A stretch of DNA of 64,000 bases, from the NCBI RefSeq assembly GCF_000725125.1, contig NZ_JFCB01000007.1, positions 62,001-126,000 on the forward strand. The letters run 5' to 3'. The notes below the pieces were generated by a model that had not been told where the DNA came from, did not search any database, and worked only from the letters and a program-made list of their open reading frames with translations. How positions within the stretch are numbered: position 1 is the first letter of the stretch; every line of letters starts with the position of its first letter. Origin of the DNA: Streptomyces toyocaensis (GTDB lineage: Bacteria > Actinomycetota > Actinomycetes > Streptomycetales > Streptomycetaceae). Below, piece by piece: positions 23,527-31,350 of the stretch. Both the position numbers and the translations under genes were made by a program.

Positions 23527-24468
23527 ATGGGTTCGGGTAGCCGCGCCGCCATGGCTCCACCTATAGGACAACCACACAGACCAGGCGGGAAGAGTCCCGG
23601 GCCGTCACGCCGATCGCTGCTCGCGGGGGTCGCGGCGCTCGGCGCGCTGGGTGCCGCGGGCTGCTCCCGCGTCCCCACGGAGGCGAGCACGAACGGCGGT
23701 GACCTGCTGGACCGGCTCAAGGCCGCGGGTGTGGTCCGTCTGGGCATCGCCGGTGAGATCCCGTTCGGCTACATCGACAAGAACGGAGAGCTGACCGGTG
23801 AGGCGCCGGAACTGGCCAAGGTGATCTTCAAGCGGCTCGGTGTGGACCGGGTGCAGCCCGTGCCCACGGAGTTCGGCTCGCTGATCCCGGGCCTCAACTC
23901 CCAGCAGTTCGACGTCGTGGCCGCCGGGATGTACGTCAATCCGGAGCGCTGCGAGCAGGTCATCTTCTCCGACCCCGACTACCAGATGCTCGATTCGTTC
24001 ATCGTGCGCAAGGGCAACCCGCTGGGGCTGCGCGACTACCGGGACGTCGTCGAGAAGAAGGCCAAGTTCGCCACCGGCACCGGGTACGCGGAGATCGCGT
24101 ACGCGGTCGAGGCCGGGTACAAGGAGAGTGACATCCTGATCGTCCCCGATCAGGTCGCCGGCCTGAACGCCGTCGAGGCCGGACGTGTGGACGTCTTCGC
24201 CGGGACCGCCCTCACCACCCGCGAGGTGGTGAAGAAGTCGGGCAAGGCGGAGGTCACGGAGCCCTTCAAGCCGATCGTCGACGGCAAGCCGCACGTGGAC
24301 GGCGGCGCCTTCGCCTTCCGGCCCACCGAGACGAAGCTGCGGGACGCCTTCAACGCCGAGCTGGCCGAGCTCAAGGAGAGCGGCGAACTGCTCCGCATCC
24401 TCAAGCCCTTCGGTTTCACCGAGGACGAGATGACGGATCTGACCGCGAAGGAGTTGTGCGGCGGATGA
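23527..24468 (+). CDS. ehuB: Ectoine/hydroxyectoine-type ABC transporter substrate-binding lipoprotein
   Basis: 313 residues from the ATG at 23527; the ATG at 23551 is an equally possible start. The N-terminus has a twin-arginine stretch (SRRSLLAGVAALGALG) and the lipobox GAAGC. It is thus a Tat-exported, membrane-anchored lipoprotein. The rest is a type-2 (SBP_bac_3) solute-binding domain: VVRLGIAGEIPFGYIDKNGE, QQFDVVAAGMYVNPERCEQV, then the C-terminal LKPFGFTEDEMTDL. It should deliver ectoine or a related amino acid to EhuCD. It is first of a four-gene operon with overlapping ends. Confidence 0.85.
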   Translation: MGSGSRAAMAPPIGQPHRPGGKSPGPSRRSLLAGVAALGALGAAGCSRVPTEASTNGGDLLDRLKAAGVVRLGIAGEIPFGYIDKNGELTGEAPELAKVIFKRLGVDRVQPVPTEFGSLIPGLNSQQFDVVAAGMYVNPERCEQVIFSDPDYQMLDSFIVRKGNPLGLRDYRDVVEKKAKFATGTGYAEIAYAVEAGYKESDILIVPDQVAGLNAVEAGRVDVFAGTALTTREVVKKSGKAEVTEPFKPIVDGKPHVDGGAFAFRPTETKLRDAFNAELAELKESGELLRILKPFGFTEDEMTDLTAKELCGG

Positions 24469-25181
24469 CCTCGGGACTCTGGGAACTCGTACTCAAGGGC
24501 GTCTGGGTCACGATCCAGCTCCTCGTGCTCAGCGCGCTGCTGGCGACGGCGGTCTCCTTCGTCGTCGGTGTCGCGCGCACCCACCGGCTGAAGTTCGTCC
24601 GCTTCCTGGCGGGCTTCTACACCGAGGTGTTCCGCGGAACCTCGGCGCTGGTGATGATCTTCTGGGTGTTCTTCGTGCTGCCCCCGGCCTTCGGCTGGCA
24701 GCTCGTGCCGCTGTGGGCGGGCACGCTGGCACTCGGCCTGACCTACGGGGCGTACGGCTCGGAGATCGTCCGCGGCGCCCTCGCCGCGGTCGACCCGGCC
24801 CAGCGTGAGGGCGGCATCGCGCTCAGCTTCACGCCCTGGCAGCGGATGAAGCTGATCCTGCTGCCGCAGGCGGTGCCGGAGATGATCCCGCCGTTCTCCA
24901 ACCTGCTGATCGAGCTGCTCAAGGGCACGGCCCTGGTGTCGATCATGGGCATGGGCGATCTGGCGTTCAGCGGCAACCTGGTGCGCCTGGCCCTGCAGGA
25001 GAGCGCCGAGATCTACACCTACATCCTGGTCATCTACTTCGTGATCGCCTTCCTGCTCACCCGGCTCATGCGCGGTCTTGAGAAGAAGCTGAAGGCGGGG
25101 GCCGGCAAGGCCCGGGTCCGCAGGCCGGACCCGGAGCCGAAGCGGCCCGAGACCACCAACGCGGGAGGTGCGGTCCGATGA
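24465..25181 (+). CDS. ehuC: ABC transporter permease (EhuC type)
   Basis: 238 residues, ATG overlapping the ehuB stop (ATGA). It has about five membrane helices and the HisMQ-type permease signature (SEIVRGALAAVDPAQREGGIA), the EAA loop that contacts the ATPase. It pairs with the next permease to form the channel of a polar amino-acid importer. The C-terminal 25 residues are charged and lie in the cytosol. Substrate assignment rests on ehuB and gene order. Confidence 0.85.
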   Translation: MTSGLWELVLKGVWVTIQLLVLSALLATAVSFVVGVARTHRLKFVRFLAGFYTEVFRGTSALVMIFWVFFVLPPAFGWQLVPLWAGTLALGLTYGAYGSEIVRGALAAVDPAQREGGIALSFTPWQRMKLILLPQAVPEMIPPFSNLLIELLKGTALVSIMGMGDLAFSGNLVRLALQESAEIYTYILVIYFVIAFLLTRLMRGLEKKLKAGAGKARVRRPDPEPKRPETTNAGGAVR

Positions 25182-25828
25182 AGTGGGACTGGAGCGCGGT
25201 CGCCGACTTCATGCCGTACTTCTGGGACGGTCTGCTGGTCACCCTGCAGATCCTGGTCCTCGGCTCGCTGATCTCGTTCGCGCTGGGTCTGGTGTGGGCG
25301 CTGCTGATGCGGGTGCCGACGCGCTGGGTGACCTGGCCGGTCGGGGCGGTGACGGAGTTCGTCCGCAACACTCCGCTGCTGGTGCAGCTGTTCTTCCTGT
25401 TCTACGTGCTGCCCGAGTGGGGGATCACCTTCTCGGCGCTGACCACCGGCGTCTTCGCCATCGGGCTGCACTACTCGACGTACACGATGCAGGTCTACCG
25501 GGCCGGTATCGAGGCCGTGCCGGTGGGCCAGTGGGAGGCGGCGACGGCGCTGAACCTGCCGCTGCGCCGGACGTGGACCGCGGTGATCCTGCCGCAGGCC
25601 GTGCGCAGGGTGGTGCCGGCGCTCGGCAACTACGTCATCTCGATGCTGAAGGACACGCCGCTGCTGATGGCGATCACCGTGCTGGAGATGCTCGGTGAGG
25701 CCCGGCTCTTCGCCCAGCAGCAGTTCCAGTTCACCGAGCCCCTGACGGTGATCGGCTTCGCCTTCATCGTCATCTCCTACCTGGCCTCCCTTGCCCTGCG
25801 AGCCCTGGAGCGACGCCTTGTCCACTGA
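25178..25828 (+). CDS. ehuD: ABC transporter permease (EhuD type)
   Basis: 216 residues, ATG overlapping the ehuC stop by 4 bp. Hydrophobic helices begin at about residue 15. The EAA-type loop reads YRAGIEAVPVGQWEAATALNL. It is the second half of the HisMQ-like permease heterodimer. The 3' end overlaps the start of ehuA, whose ribosome-binding site GGAG lies inside this gene. Confidence 0.85.
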   Translation: MKWDWSAVADFMPYFWDGLLVTLQILVLGSLISFALGLVWALLMRVPTRWVTWPVGAVTEFVRNTPLLVQLFFLFYVLPEWGITFSALTTGVFAIGLHYSTYTMQVYRAGIEAVPVGQWEAATALNLPLRRTWTAVILPQAVRRVVPALGNYVISMLKDTPLLMAITVLEMLGEARLFAQQQFQFTEPLTVIGFAFIVISYLASLALRALERRLVH

Positions 25829-26609
25829 CACCCACGCCCCGTTCGAGAAGGATCCCGGCAGCCCGCGCGGCACCGGCGAGCTGATCCGGCTGGAGAAGGT
25901 CACCAAGCGGTTCGGCGACCACACGGTCCTGGACAACCTCGACTTCTCCGTCGACACCGGCAAGCACGTCACACTGATCGGTCCGTCCGGTTCGGGCAAG
26001 ACCACGATCCTGCGGCTGCTGATGACGCTGCTGAAGCCCGACGAGGGCACGATCACCGTCGACGGGGACCGGCTGTTCCCCGCGTCCGAGAAGCAGGTCC
26101 GCGAGGTCCGCAAGAAGATCGGGATGGTGTTCCAGCAGTTCAACCTGTTCCCGAACATGACGGTGCTGCGGAACATCACCGAGGCACCGGTCACCGTGCT
26201 CGGCATGTCCAAGGACGCGGCCGAGGAGCGGGCGCGGGAGCTGCTGGAGATGGTCGGGCTGAGCGAGCACATCGACAAGCACCCCGCCCAGCTGTCCGGT
26301 GGCCAGCAGCAGCGGGTGGCGATCGCGCGGGCGCTGGCGATGCGCCCGCAGGTGCTGCTCCTCGACGAGGTGACCTCGGCCCTGGACCCGGAGCTGGTCG
26401 CGGGTGTGCTGGACGTGCTGCGGGACATCGCCCGCTCCACGGACATCACCATGCTGTGCGTGACCCACGAGATGAACTTCGCCCGGGACATCTCGGACCA
26501 GGTGCTGATGTTCGACTCGGGCCGGATCATCGAGGCCGGTCCGCCGGAGAAGATCTTCAGTGAGCCGGAGCACGACCGTACGCGGGAATTCCTCAGCGCG
26601 GTCCTGTAA
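25818..26609 (+). CDS. ehuA: ABC transporter ATP-binding protein (EhuA type)
   Basis: 263 residues. I choose the TTG at 25818 because GGAG lies seven bases upstream. Walker A is GPSGSGKTT, the Q-loop is GMVFQQFNLFPNM, the signature is LSGGQQQRVAIARAL, Walker B is VLLLDEVTSALDPEL and the switch histidine is in CVTHEM. All are intact. It powers uptake through EhuCD. In Streptomyces, ectoine is a compatible solute; the transporter would scavenge it, while the eut catabolic genes apart from the eutA-like gene are not seen here. Confidence 0.88.
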   Translation: MSTDTHAPFEKDPGSPRGTGELIRLEKVTKRFGDHTVLDNLDFSVDTGKHVTLIGPSGSGKTTILRLLMTLLKPDEGTITVDGDRLFPASEKQVREVRKKIGMVFQQFNLFPNMTVLRNITEAPVTVLGMSKDAAEERARELLEMVGLSEHIDKHPAQLSGGQQQRVAIARALAMRPQVLLLDEVTSALDPELVAGVLDVLRDIARSTDITMLCVTHEMNFARDISDQVLMFDSGRIIEAGPPEKIFSEPEHDRTREFLSAVL

Positions 26610-26801
26610 CCACGGGGCGTGAACGGCAAGCGTCGAGGTCCGCGCCCTGGGTCATCCCTACGGCATATGCCAGTGGGCCGGCGCCGCAGTTGAGGGGGCC
26701 GCGATCCTGTCAACCCCCGCTTCCCGCCGCCCCTTCGGCGGCTATCGTGGAGGGGATTCGCCGACCGGATTGCGGCCCGACAGCGAGCGCAGGGGGACAC
26801 C

Positions 26802-27560
26802 GTGGCGCCGAGGCACGAGCCGACCGCGTCGCACCACTCGGCCCAGGACGCCCTGCGCGTCCTGGAGACGGTGGCGCGGCGCGGCGCAGGAGTCAACGAC
26901 ACCGAACTCACCCGCGAGACCGGCATCGGCACGGAGCGGCTGACCACCCTCCTGCGGATGCTGCGCCGCGAGGCCTACGTCGAGCAGATCGCCGACGGCG
27001 CGTACGTCGCCGGAGCCGCCTTCACCCGCCTCGGTTCCGCCGAGGGACACGCACAGGCGCTGCGCGAGAAGCTCCAGCACACCCTGGACCGGCTGCGCGA
27101 CTCCGTGGGCGCCGCCGTCTACCTCAGCCGGTACATCGACGGCGAGGTCACGGTCACCCAGTACGCGGACAGCCCGGACGCCCCGAAGGTCAACGAGTGG
27201 GTGGACTTCCGCCGCTCCGCGCACGCCACGGCGGTCGGCAAGAGCCTGCTCATCCAGCTCGACCACGACGGCCGGCGCGACCACCTCGCCCGGCACCGGC
27301 CGGCCCGGCTCACCTCGCGCACCATCACCAGTGACCGGCTGCTGCTGTCCCGGCTGGCGTCGCAGCCGCCCACGGTTCCGGTCCTGGACCTCCAGGAGTA
27401 CGCGGTCGGCACGGTCTGCGCGGCCGTACCGGTCACGGCCGGTTCCGCGGTGGGCTGCCTGGCGCTGTCCCTCCCGGTCGAGCACGCCCATCGGCTGCGC
27501 CGGGCCGCGGACACCCTGAACCGCAACGCGGCCCCGGTGCTGCTCTCGCTGTCGATCTAG
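26802..27560 (+). CDS. IclR-family transcriptional regulator
   Basis: 252 residues from the GTG at 26802, with GGGGGA eight bases upstream. The N-terminal winged helix is at about 10-75: SAQDALRVLETVARRGAGVN, then TELTRETGIGTERLTTLLRMLRRE. The effector-binding domain is at about 90-250, with the HATAVGKSLL motif typical of IclR. It follows ehuA in the same direction after a 190 bp gap that probably holds its own promoter. The likely target is the ehu/eutA region, by location only. Confidence 0.85.
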   Translation: MAPRHEPTASHHSAQDALRVLETVARRGAGVNDTELTRETGIGTERLTTLLRMLRREAYVEQIADGAYVAGAAFTRLGSAEGHAQALREKLQHTLDRLRDSVGAAVYLSRYIDGEVTVTQYADSPDAPKVNEWVDFRRSAHATAVGKSLLIQLDHDGRRDHLARHRPARLTSRTITSDRLLLSRLASQPPTVPVLDLQEYAVGTVCAAVPVTAGSAVGCLALSLPVEHAHRLRRAADTLNRNAAPVLLSLSI

Positions 27561-27664
27561 GACCGGACAGCGCCCGTGCCCCGCGGGCGGTGGTCGGAAC
27601 CATCGCCCCGGGCCGGGTATTATTTTCTCTGTCGCCGGCCGCGGAAGCGGACGGCGGGAGTCAT

Positions 27665-27738
27665 GCGCCGCTAGCTCAGTTGGTTAGAGCAGCTGACTCT
27701 TAATCAGCGGGTCCGGGGTTCGAGTCCCTGGCGGCGCA
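27665..27738 (+). tRNA. tRNA-Lys (CTT), copy 2
   Basis: Identical in all 74 bases to the copies at 17518 and 30813, with anticodon CTT. It sits between the IclR gene and the LPMO gene and has its own terminator. Confidence 0.97.
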
Positions 27739-27743
27739 CCTGG

Positions 27744-27773
27744 AAGGGCCTCTCGTGGGAGCGAGAGGCCCTT
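27744..27773 (+). terminator. Terminator of tRNA-Lys copy 2
   Basis: AAGGGCCTCTCG and CGAGAGGCCCTT form a perfect 12-base stem ending in TTT. It may also terminate the LPMO gene, which converges on it. Confidence 0.85.
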
Positions 27774-27787
27774 TGACGTCGTCGGGC

Positions 27788-28393
27788 TTAGAACGTGACG
27801 TCGGAGCAGGCGTAGAAGGCGTTGCCCGTGTCGTGCACCGTCCACACCGCGAGGATCACGTGGTGGCCGCTGAGACCGGAGGGCAGACGGCCGCTGTGCG
27901 ACAGGGTCTGCGGCGGGCGCTGGCCGTTGTAGGGCACCGTCAGGAACGGCGTGAGGTCGAGGTCGGACCGGGACAGGTTGTGGGCCTGGTTCCAGCCCGG
28001 CTTGGTGACGTAGTACTTGAAGTCGGTCGTGGCGTGCATGGCCGTGAACTGCCACCGGAAGGTGTAGGTCTGGCCGCCCGACACGGCAGTGGTGGGCCAG
28101 GCGCCGCCCGAGGGGGTGCGCGGGCTGTCGAGCGGGGCGAACGGCGCGTTGCCCGCCGAGCAGATCCGTCCGTCGGCGGGCCCGGAGGCGGGGAAGCCCT
28201 TCGGGCCCTCGACGCTCTGCGGCTCCCACTGGATGGCTCCGCAGTTGGTGACCGTGCCGTTCTGGCAGAGCTTCTGCCGGCTGATCGGCAGATCGGTGTA
28301 GCCGTGGCCGCTGGCACCGCCGGAGGAGAGCACGAGCGCTCCGGTCGTCGCCAGTCCCACCGCGGCCGCGTACATCTTGGTCCGTGTGCGCAT
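27788..28393 (-). CDS. lpmP: AA10 lytic polysaccharide monooxygenase (LpmP-type)
   Basis: 201 residues. A signal peptide occupies residues 1-29, so mature protein starts at His30 in SGHGYTDLPISRQKLC. That terminal histidine forms the copper histidine brace of AA10 enzymes; the second ligand is probably in TAMHATTDFKYYVT. Cysteine pairs support an exported fold. It cleaves chitin or cellulose oxidatively. The neighbourhood matches the Streptomyces locus where an LPMO, an SPFH protein and cslA/glxA/cslZ act on the hyphal-tip glycan. A DasR-type operator lies upstream. Confidence 0.88.
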   Translation of the reverse strand: MRTRTKMYAAAVGLATTGALVLSSGGASGHGYTDLPISRQKLCQNGTVTNCGAIQWEPQSVEGPKGFPASGPADGRICSAGNAPFAPLDSPRTPSGGAWPTTAVSGGQTYTFRWQFTAMHATTDFKYYVTKPGWNQAHNLSRSDLDLTPFLTVPYNGQRPPQTLSHSGRLPSGLSGHHVILAVWTVHDTGNAFYACSDVTF

Positions 28394-28436
28394 GCTGCCG
28401 CTCCTGGAGAACGTGGGGGAGTTTCACTGAGCCTGC

Positions 28437-28456
28437 AAGTAGGTCTAGACCAAGTT
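28437..28456. promoter_or_regulatory. DasR-responsive element (dre) upstream of the LPMO gene
   Basis: The palindromic core GGTCTAGACC at 28442-28451 sits in AAGTA-core-AAGTT. It closely fits the known DasR operator ACTGGTCTAGACCAGT. It is 44 bp before the LPMO start, so N-acetylglucosamine-responsive repression is predicted. Confidence 0.8.
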
Positions 28457-28516
28457 CAGATTATGGTCGCGCGCTGAACATGTCCATACCAATCGCAGGG
28501 CCCGTTCTCCGCCGGT

Positions 28517-29662
28517 TCACGGACCCGTCTCCCCCCGCCCCGCGCAGAACGCCACCGTCAGGTCCTTCACCAGCACCTTGCGTTCGCAGTCGTCCAGTTC
28601 CACGAGTCCTCGCGTCGTGAGCCTGGTCACCGTGTCCTCCACCGAATCCACGACCGAGCTGAGCACGCTCGCCCGGCGCTGGGCGTCCAGCGCCGCGATC
28701 CTGCGCCGGTGCATCGCGGCGGCCACCTCGGGCGCGTACTCCACCCGCACCGGACGCACCGCGAACACCTCCACACCCACCGGCGCGGCGTCCGCCGCCA
28801 CCAACCGGGTCAGCCCGTCCTGCGCCGCCTCCGTCTCGCCCCGCCCCGCGCCCGGCGCCGCCAGCGGCACCCGCAGCAGCGCCGCCTCGACGCACGCGCG
28901 CAGGTACGTCTCGTGGTCCTCGACACCCAGCGTCGCCCGCGCGGTGTCCCGCACCCGCCACGCCACCAGCACGGCCACCCGCAGCGGCACCCCGCCCCGG
29001 TCGGCCGCCCGCATCGGCTCACCGCGCCAGTGCCGCAGCCGCACGTCGACCCTGCGGCGCAGCAGCAACGGATTGACCCACAGCAGCCCGGTCCGCCGGA
29101 CGGTCCCCCGGTAGCGGCCGAACAGGTCCAGCACCCAGGCACGCCCGGTCCGCCCCCGGGCCAGCCCGCCGAACCCGAACAGCCCGAGGGCCCCCGCCCC
29201 CGCGTACGCCGCCCACTGGGCGGGCCCGGGTCCGGCCGCGCCCGCGCGCGCGGCGAGGCCGAGCGCCTCCGCCGGCAGCACCCCCGCCCACCACGAGGTG
29301 GCCACGCACCCGGCGGCCCCGCACAGCCCGGCGAGCACCCCCGCGGCACCGGGCAGCACCCGGGCGGGCCGCTCCACCAGATCGGGGTCGACCAGGGGGA
29401 CGGCGGGGCGGGGCCGCTCCCCCGTGTCCCGCCCGGTGCCCGGGCGGCGGGTGACGACGGCCGGCCGCAGCCGCACCGGTTCGGGGGCGGGGTGGTCGCG
29501 GTCGCCGCGACCACCCCGGTCGTCGCGGAAGAGCAGGTGGACGGGGATCTCGGTGGTGGACTCGGTGTGGATGAGCCGGACCGGGCGGACGGCCGGCGCG
29601 GCGTCCGAGGGCTCCCCGGGCTCGGGGACGTGCTCGGGGATGTGGGACGTCGTCGTGGTCAT
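28517..29662 (-). CDS. SPFH/Band 7 domain membrane protein
   Basis: 381 residues from the ATG at 29662. Residues 1-100 are proline/arginine-rich and disordered. Two hydrophobic segments lie at about 105-125 and 145-165. The SPFH domain follows, with GTVRRTGLLWVNPLLLRRRV, VPLRVAVLVAWRVRDTARA and VEVFAVRPVRVEYAPEVAAAMHRRRIAALDAQRRASVL. Such proteins scaffold membrane microdomains. Its place between the LPMO and cslA genes suggests a role at the tip glycan machinery, by context only. Confidence 0.85.
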   Translation of the reverse strand: MTTTTSHIPEHVPEPGEPSDAAPAVRPVRLIHTESTTEIPVHLLFRDDRGGRGDRDHPAPEPVRLRPAVVTRRPGTGRDTGERPRPAVPLVDPDLVERPARVLPGAAGVLAGLCGAAGCVATSWWAGVLPAEALGLAARAGAAGPGPAQWAAYAGAGALGLFGFGGLARGRTGRAWVLDLFGRYRGTVRRTGLLWVNPLLLRRRVDVRLRHWRGEPMRAADRGGVPLRVAVLVAWRVRDTARATLGVEDHETYLRACVEAALLRVPLAAPGAGRGETEAAQDGLTRLVAADAAPVGVEVFAVRPVRVEYAPEVAAAMHRRRIAALDAQRRASVLSSVVDSVEDTVTRLTTRGLVELDDCERKVLVKDLTVAFCAGRGETGP

Positions 29663-29738
29663 GCGTGCCTCCAGCCTCCGCGCCAGATGTCACGTCGGGG
29701 GACCCGGACGCCGGGAAGGCCCCGACGTCCGGGGTGGG

Positions 29739-30623
29739 TCATGAGCAGAGCCGCCGCCAGGTCTCCGGGCCCGGGCAGCCGTCCCCCGCGCCGCCGCGCC
29801 GGCCCTGGACGCGCCGGACGGCCCCCACGGTGCGGCGGCCCTCCTCGCACCGGCGCGGCCCCGGCCCGCTGGTGCGGTGGCGGCCGAACCCCTTCCGCAC
29901 GAGCTGCCTCCCGAGCCGGGTGACATGAATGTTCTCGGCACCGGGACGGAAGGGCCCCCGCCCCGGACAGCCCGGCACCCCCAGCGGGGAGGGGGCGGGC
30001 GACGCACCGGTCAAACCGGAAGCGGAAGCTCCGGATGAGACGTCCCGGCCCGCGCCGGCCACCAGCGGCTCCCACCTCGACGGCCCCGGCAGCCCGTCGG
30101 CGGCGGCGCCCCGCCGGCCCTGCGCCTCCTGGCACACCCGGGTCGCCACGCGGTCCTCGCCCGACCTGCGCGGGCCCCGCGGGGAACGGTGGAAGCGCCC
30201 GGCACCGCGACGCACCGGCACGCGGCCGGGCTCCGTCACGGAGGAGCCGTGCGCGCAGGGGCCGAAACAGGCCACTTTGGGGAACGGCGTCCGGGGCGGC
30301 AGGAGGGACGGCACCGCCGCGGCCACGACCCCCGCTCCCGCCGCACCGTCGGTGACCCCTCTGCGGCGGTACGGGACACAGCGCGCCGGGGCCACCCGGC
30401 CTCCCGGCCCGTGTGACGTCGCCGTCGGTCCCTGCGGGCTGCCGCCCGGCCCACCTGCCTGACCTGCGGAAACGTCCGGTCCGCCGGTCTGCTGGACGGG
30501 CGGGGGCGCGGACGCCGCGGCGGGAGCCGCGGGGGCGCCGGTCGCGGCGGACGCTCCAGCGGCCACGACGAGGGCGGTCCGGTGCGCCGCCGGACCGCAT
30601 TCCTCGAACACCGGAGACTCCAT
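29739..30623 (-). CDS. Degenerate peptidoglycan-binding-type protein
   Basis: 294 residues; the ATG at 30623 follows AGGGGAATCGC. The C-terminal two thirds contain two related segments, each ending GAAADGLPGPSRW or GGAGDGCPGPETWRRL. These resemble the Streptomyces peptidoglycan-binding repeat ending DGxPGPxTW. Inside both, residues expected to be Trp/Phe/Asp are replaced by arginine, cysteine and valine. The first 110 residues are alanine/proline-rich, with little sign of a signal sequence. It may be a decaying gene or a divergent relative. The position fits the gene between the SPFH gene and cslA. Confidence 0.55.
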   Translation of the reverse strand: MESPVFEECGPAAHRTALVVAAGASAATGAPAAPAAASAPPPVQQTGGPDVSAGQAGGPGGSPQGPTATSHGPGGRVAPARCVPYRRRGVTDGAAGAGVVAAAVPSLLPPRTPFPKVACFGPCAHGSSVTEPGRVPVRRGAGRFHRSPRGPRRSGEDRVATRVCQEAQGRRGAAADGLPGPSRWEPLVAGAGRDVSSGASASGLTGASPAPSPLGVPGCPGRGPFRPGAENIHVTRLGRQLVRKGFGRHRTSGPGPRRCEEGRRTVGAVRRVQGRRGGAGDGCPGPETWRRLCS

Positions 30624-30812
30624 GCGATTCCCCTCACACGCCCGCTCATTTCCTCCACACCCGTGCACGACGGCAGTTTCGCAACCGCCCTCCCGGCGCG
30701 CACACGGTGACGGTCCGAATGACGTAGAGGAACGGCGGCCGGTCCGGAGGTGCGGCGGACCCCGGTGGTCGGAGGCACCCTCCGGCGTCCTGTAGAGTTA
30801 CGCCGTCAGCGC

Positions 30813-30886
30813 GCGCCGCTAGCTCAGTTGGTTAGAGCAGCTGACTCTTAATCAGCGGGTCCGGGGTTCGAGTCCCTGGCGGCGCA
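30813..30886 (+). tRNA. tRNA-Lys (CTT), copy 3
   Basis: Third identical 74-base tRNA-Lys with anticodon CTT, 3.1 kb after copy 2, again with its own terminator. Confidence 0.97.
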
Positions 30887-30893
30887 CCGACAG

Positions 30894-30925
30894 GACGGGC
30901 TCCTCGTGCAGACGAGGGGCCCGTC
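30894..30925 (+). terminator. Terminator of tRNA-Lys copy 3
   Basis: GACGGGCTCCTCGT and ACGAGGGGCCCGTC pair around a short loop and are followed by GGTTTTTGG. Confidence 0.9.
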
Positions 30926-31350
30926 GGTTTTTGGCCGGATATCCTCTCGCCCGCGCTGAACGCGGGCCCCCTCGCCACACGTATGGGACTGTGGCCCCAC
31001 GAGTCCCACTCGGGCGTCACAATGGGCGCGTATGTCCGGGGTACATCGCGTTTCGCACCTTGCGATCATGATGCACACCGTAGAACCTGGTCTCTTCACG
31101 ATGCCGTGGATACGCGGCTGTTGGGGGCCGGGAACCGGTTGCCGACCAGGCGGGGCGAGGGGTCCCGTCTCCGGGGCGATGCCGAGGGGGGCATCATGCA
31201 ACCGGAAGGACGCTGCGCGGTGTCTATAAAGTGTGGATGACGTGGTGACAGCGGTCGACCACTGACACGTCCGTGAAGGTCGAGGGGGACCGGGGCGGAC
31301 GTATGGAAGCGACGAAACACGCGGCGGAGCCGTGTGTGGGGGGATGACTG
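30926..31350 (+). promoter_or_regulatory. Long leader/promoter region of cslA
   Basis: A 425 bp gap without a convincing gene. A GCAACC hexamer at 31198, followed after 18 bases by GTCTA at 31222, resembles an ECF-sigma promoter (AAC ... GTCT). An imperfect palindrome GTGACAGCGGTCGACCACTGACAC lies just after. These are suggestions by eye; the regulator is unknown. Confidence 0.35.

Noticed and set aside
19933..24468. A very long open plus-strand frame (about 1500 codons) across the c-di-GMP, oxidoreductase and eutA-like genes
   Set aside because: Only its last 310 codons (ehuB) have real protein features. The rest is arginine/glycine/proline-rich shadow of genes in other frames, common in high-GC DNA.
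17518..30886. tRNA-Lys copies as att sites of the 1-10 kb element
   Set aside because: The element uses a serine integrase, which rarely targets tRNA genes, and no tRNA piece is found at its right edge near 10.24 kb.
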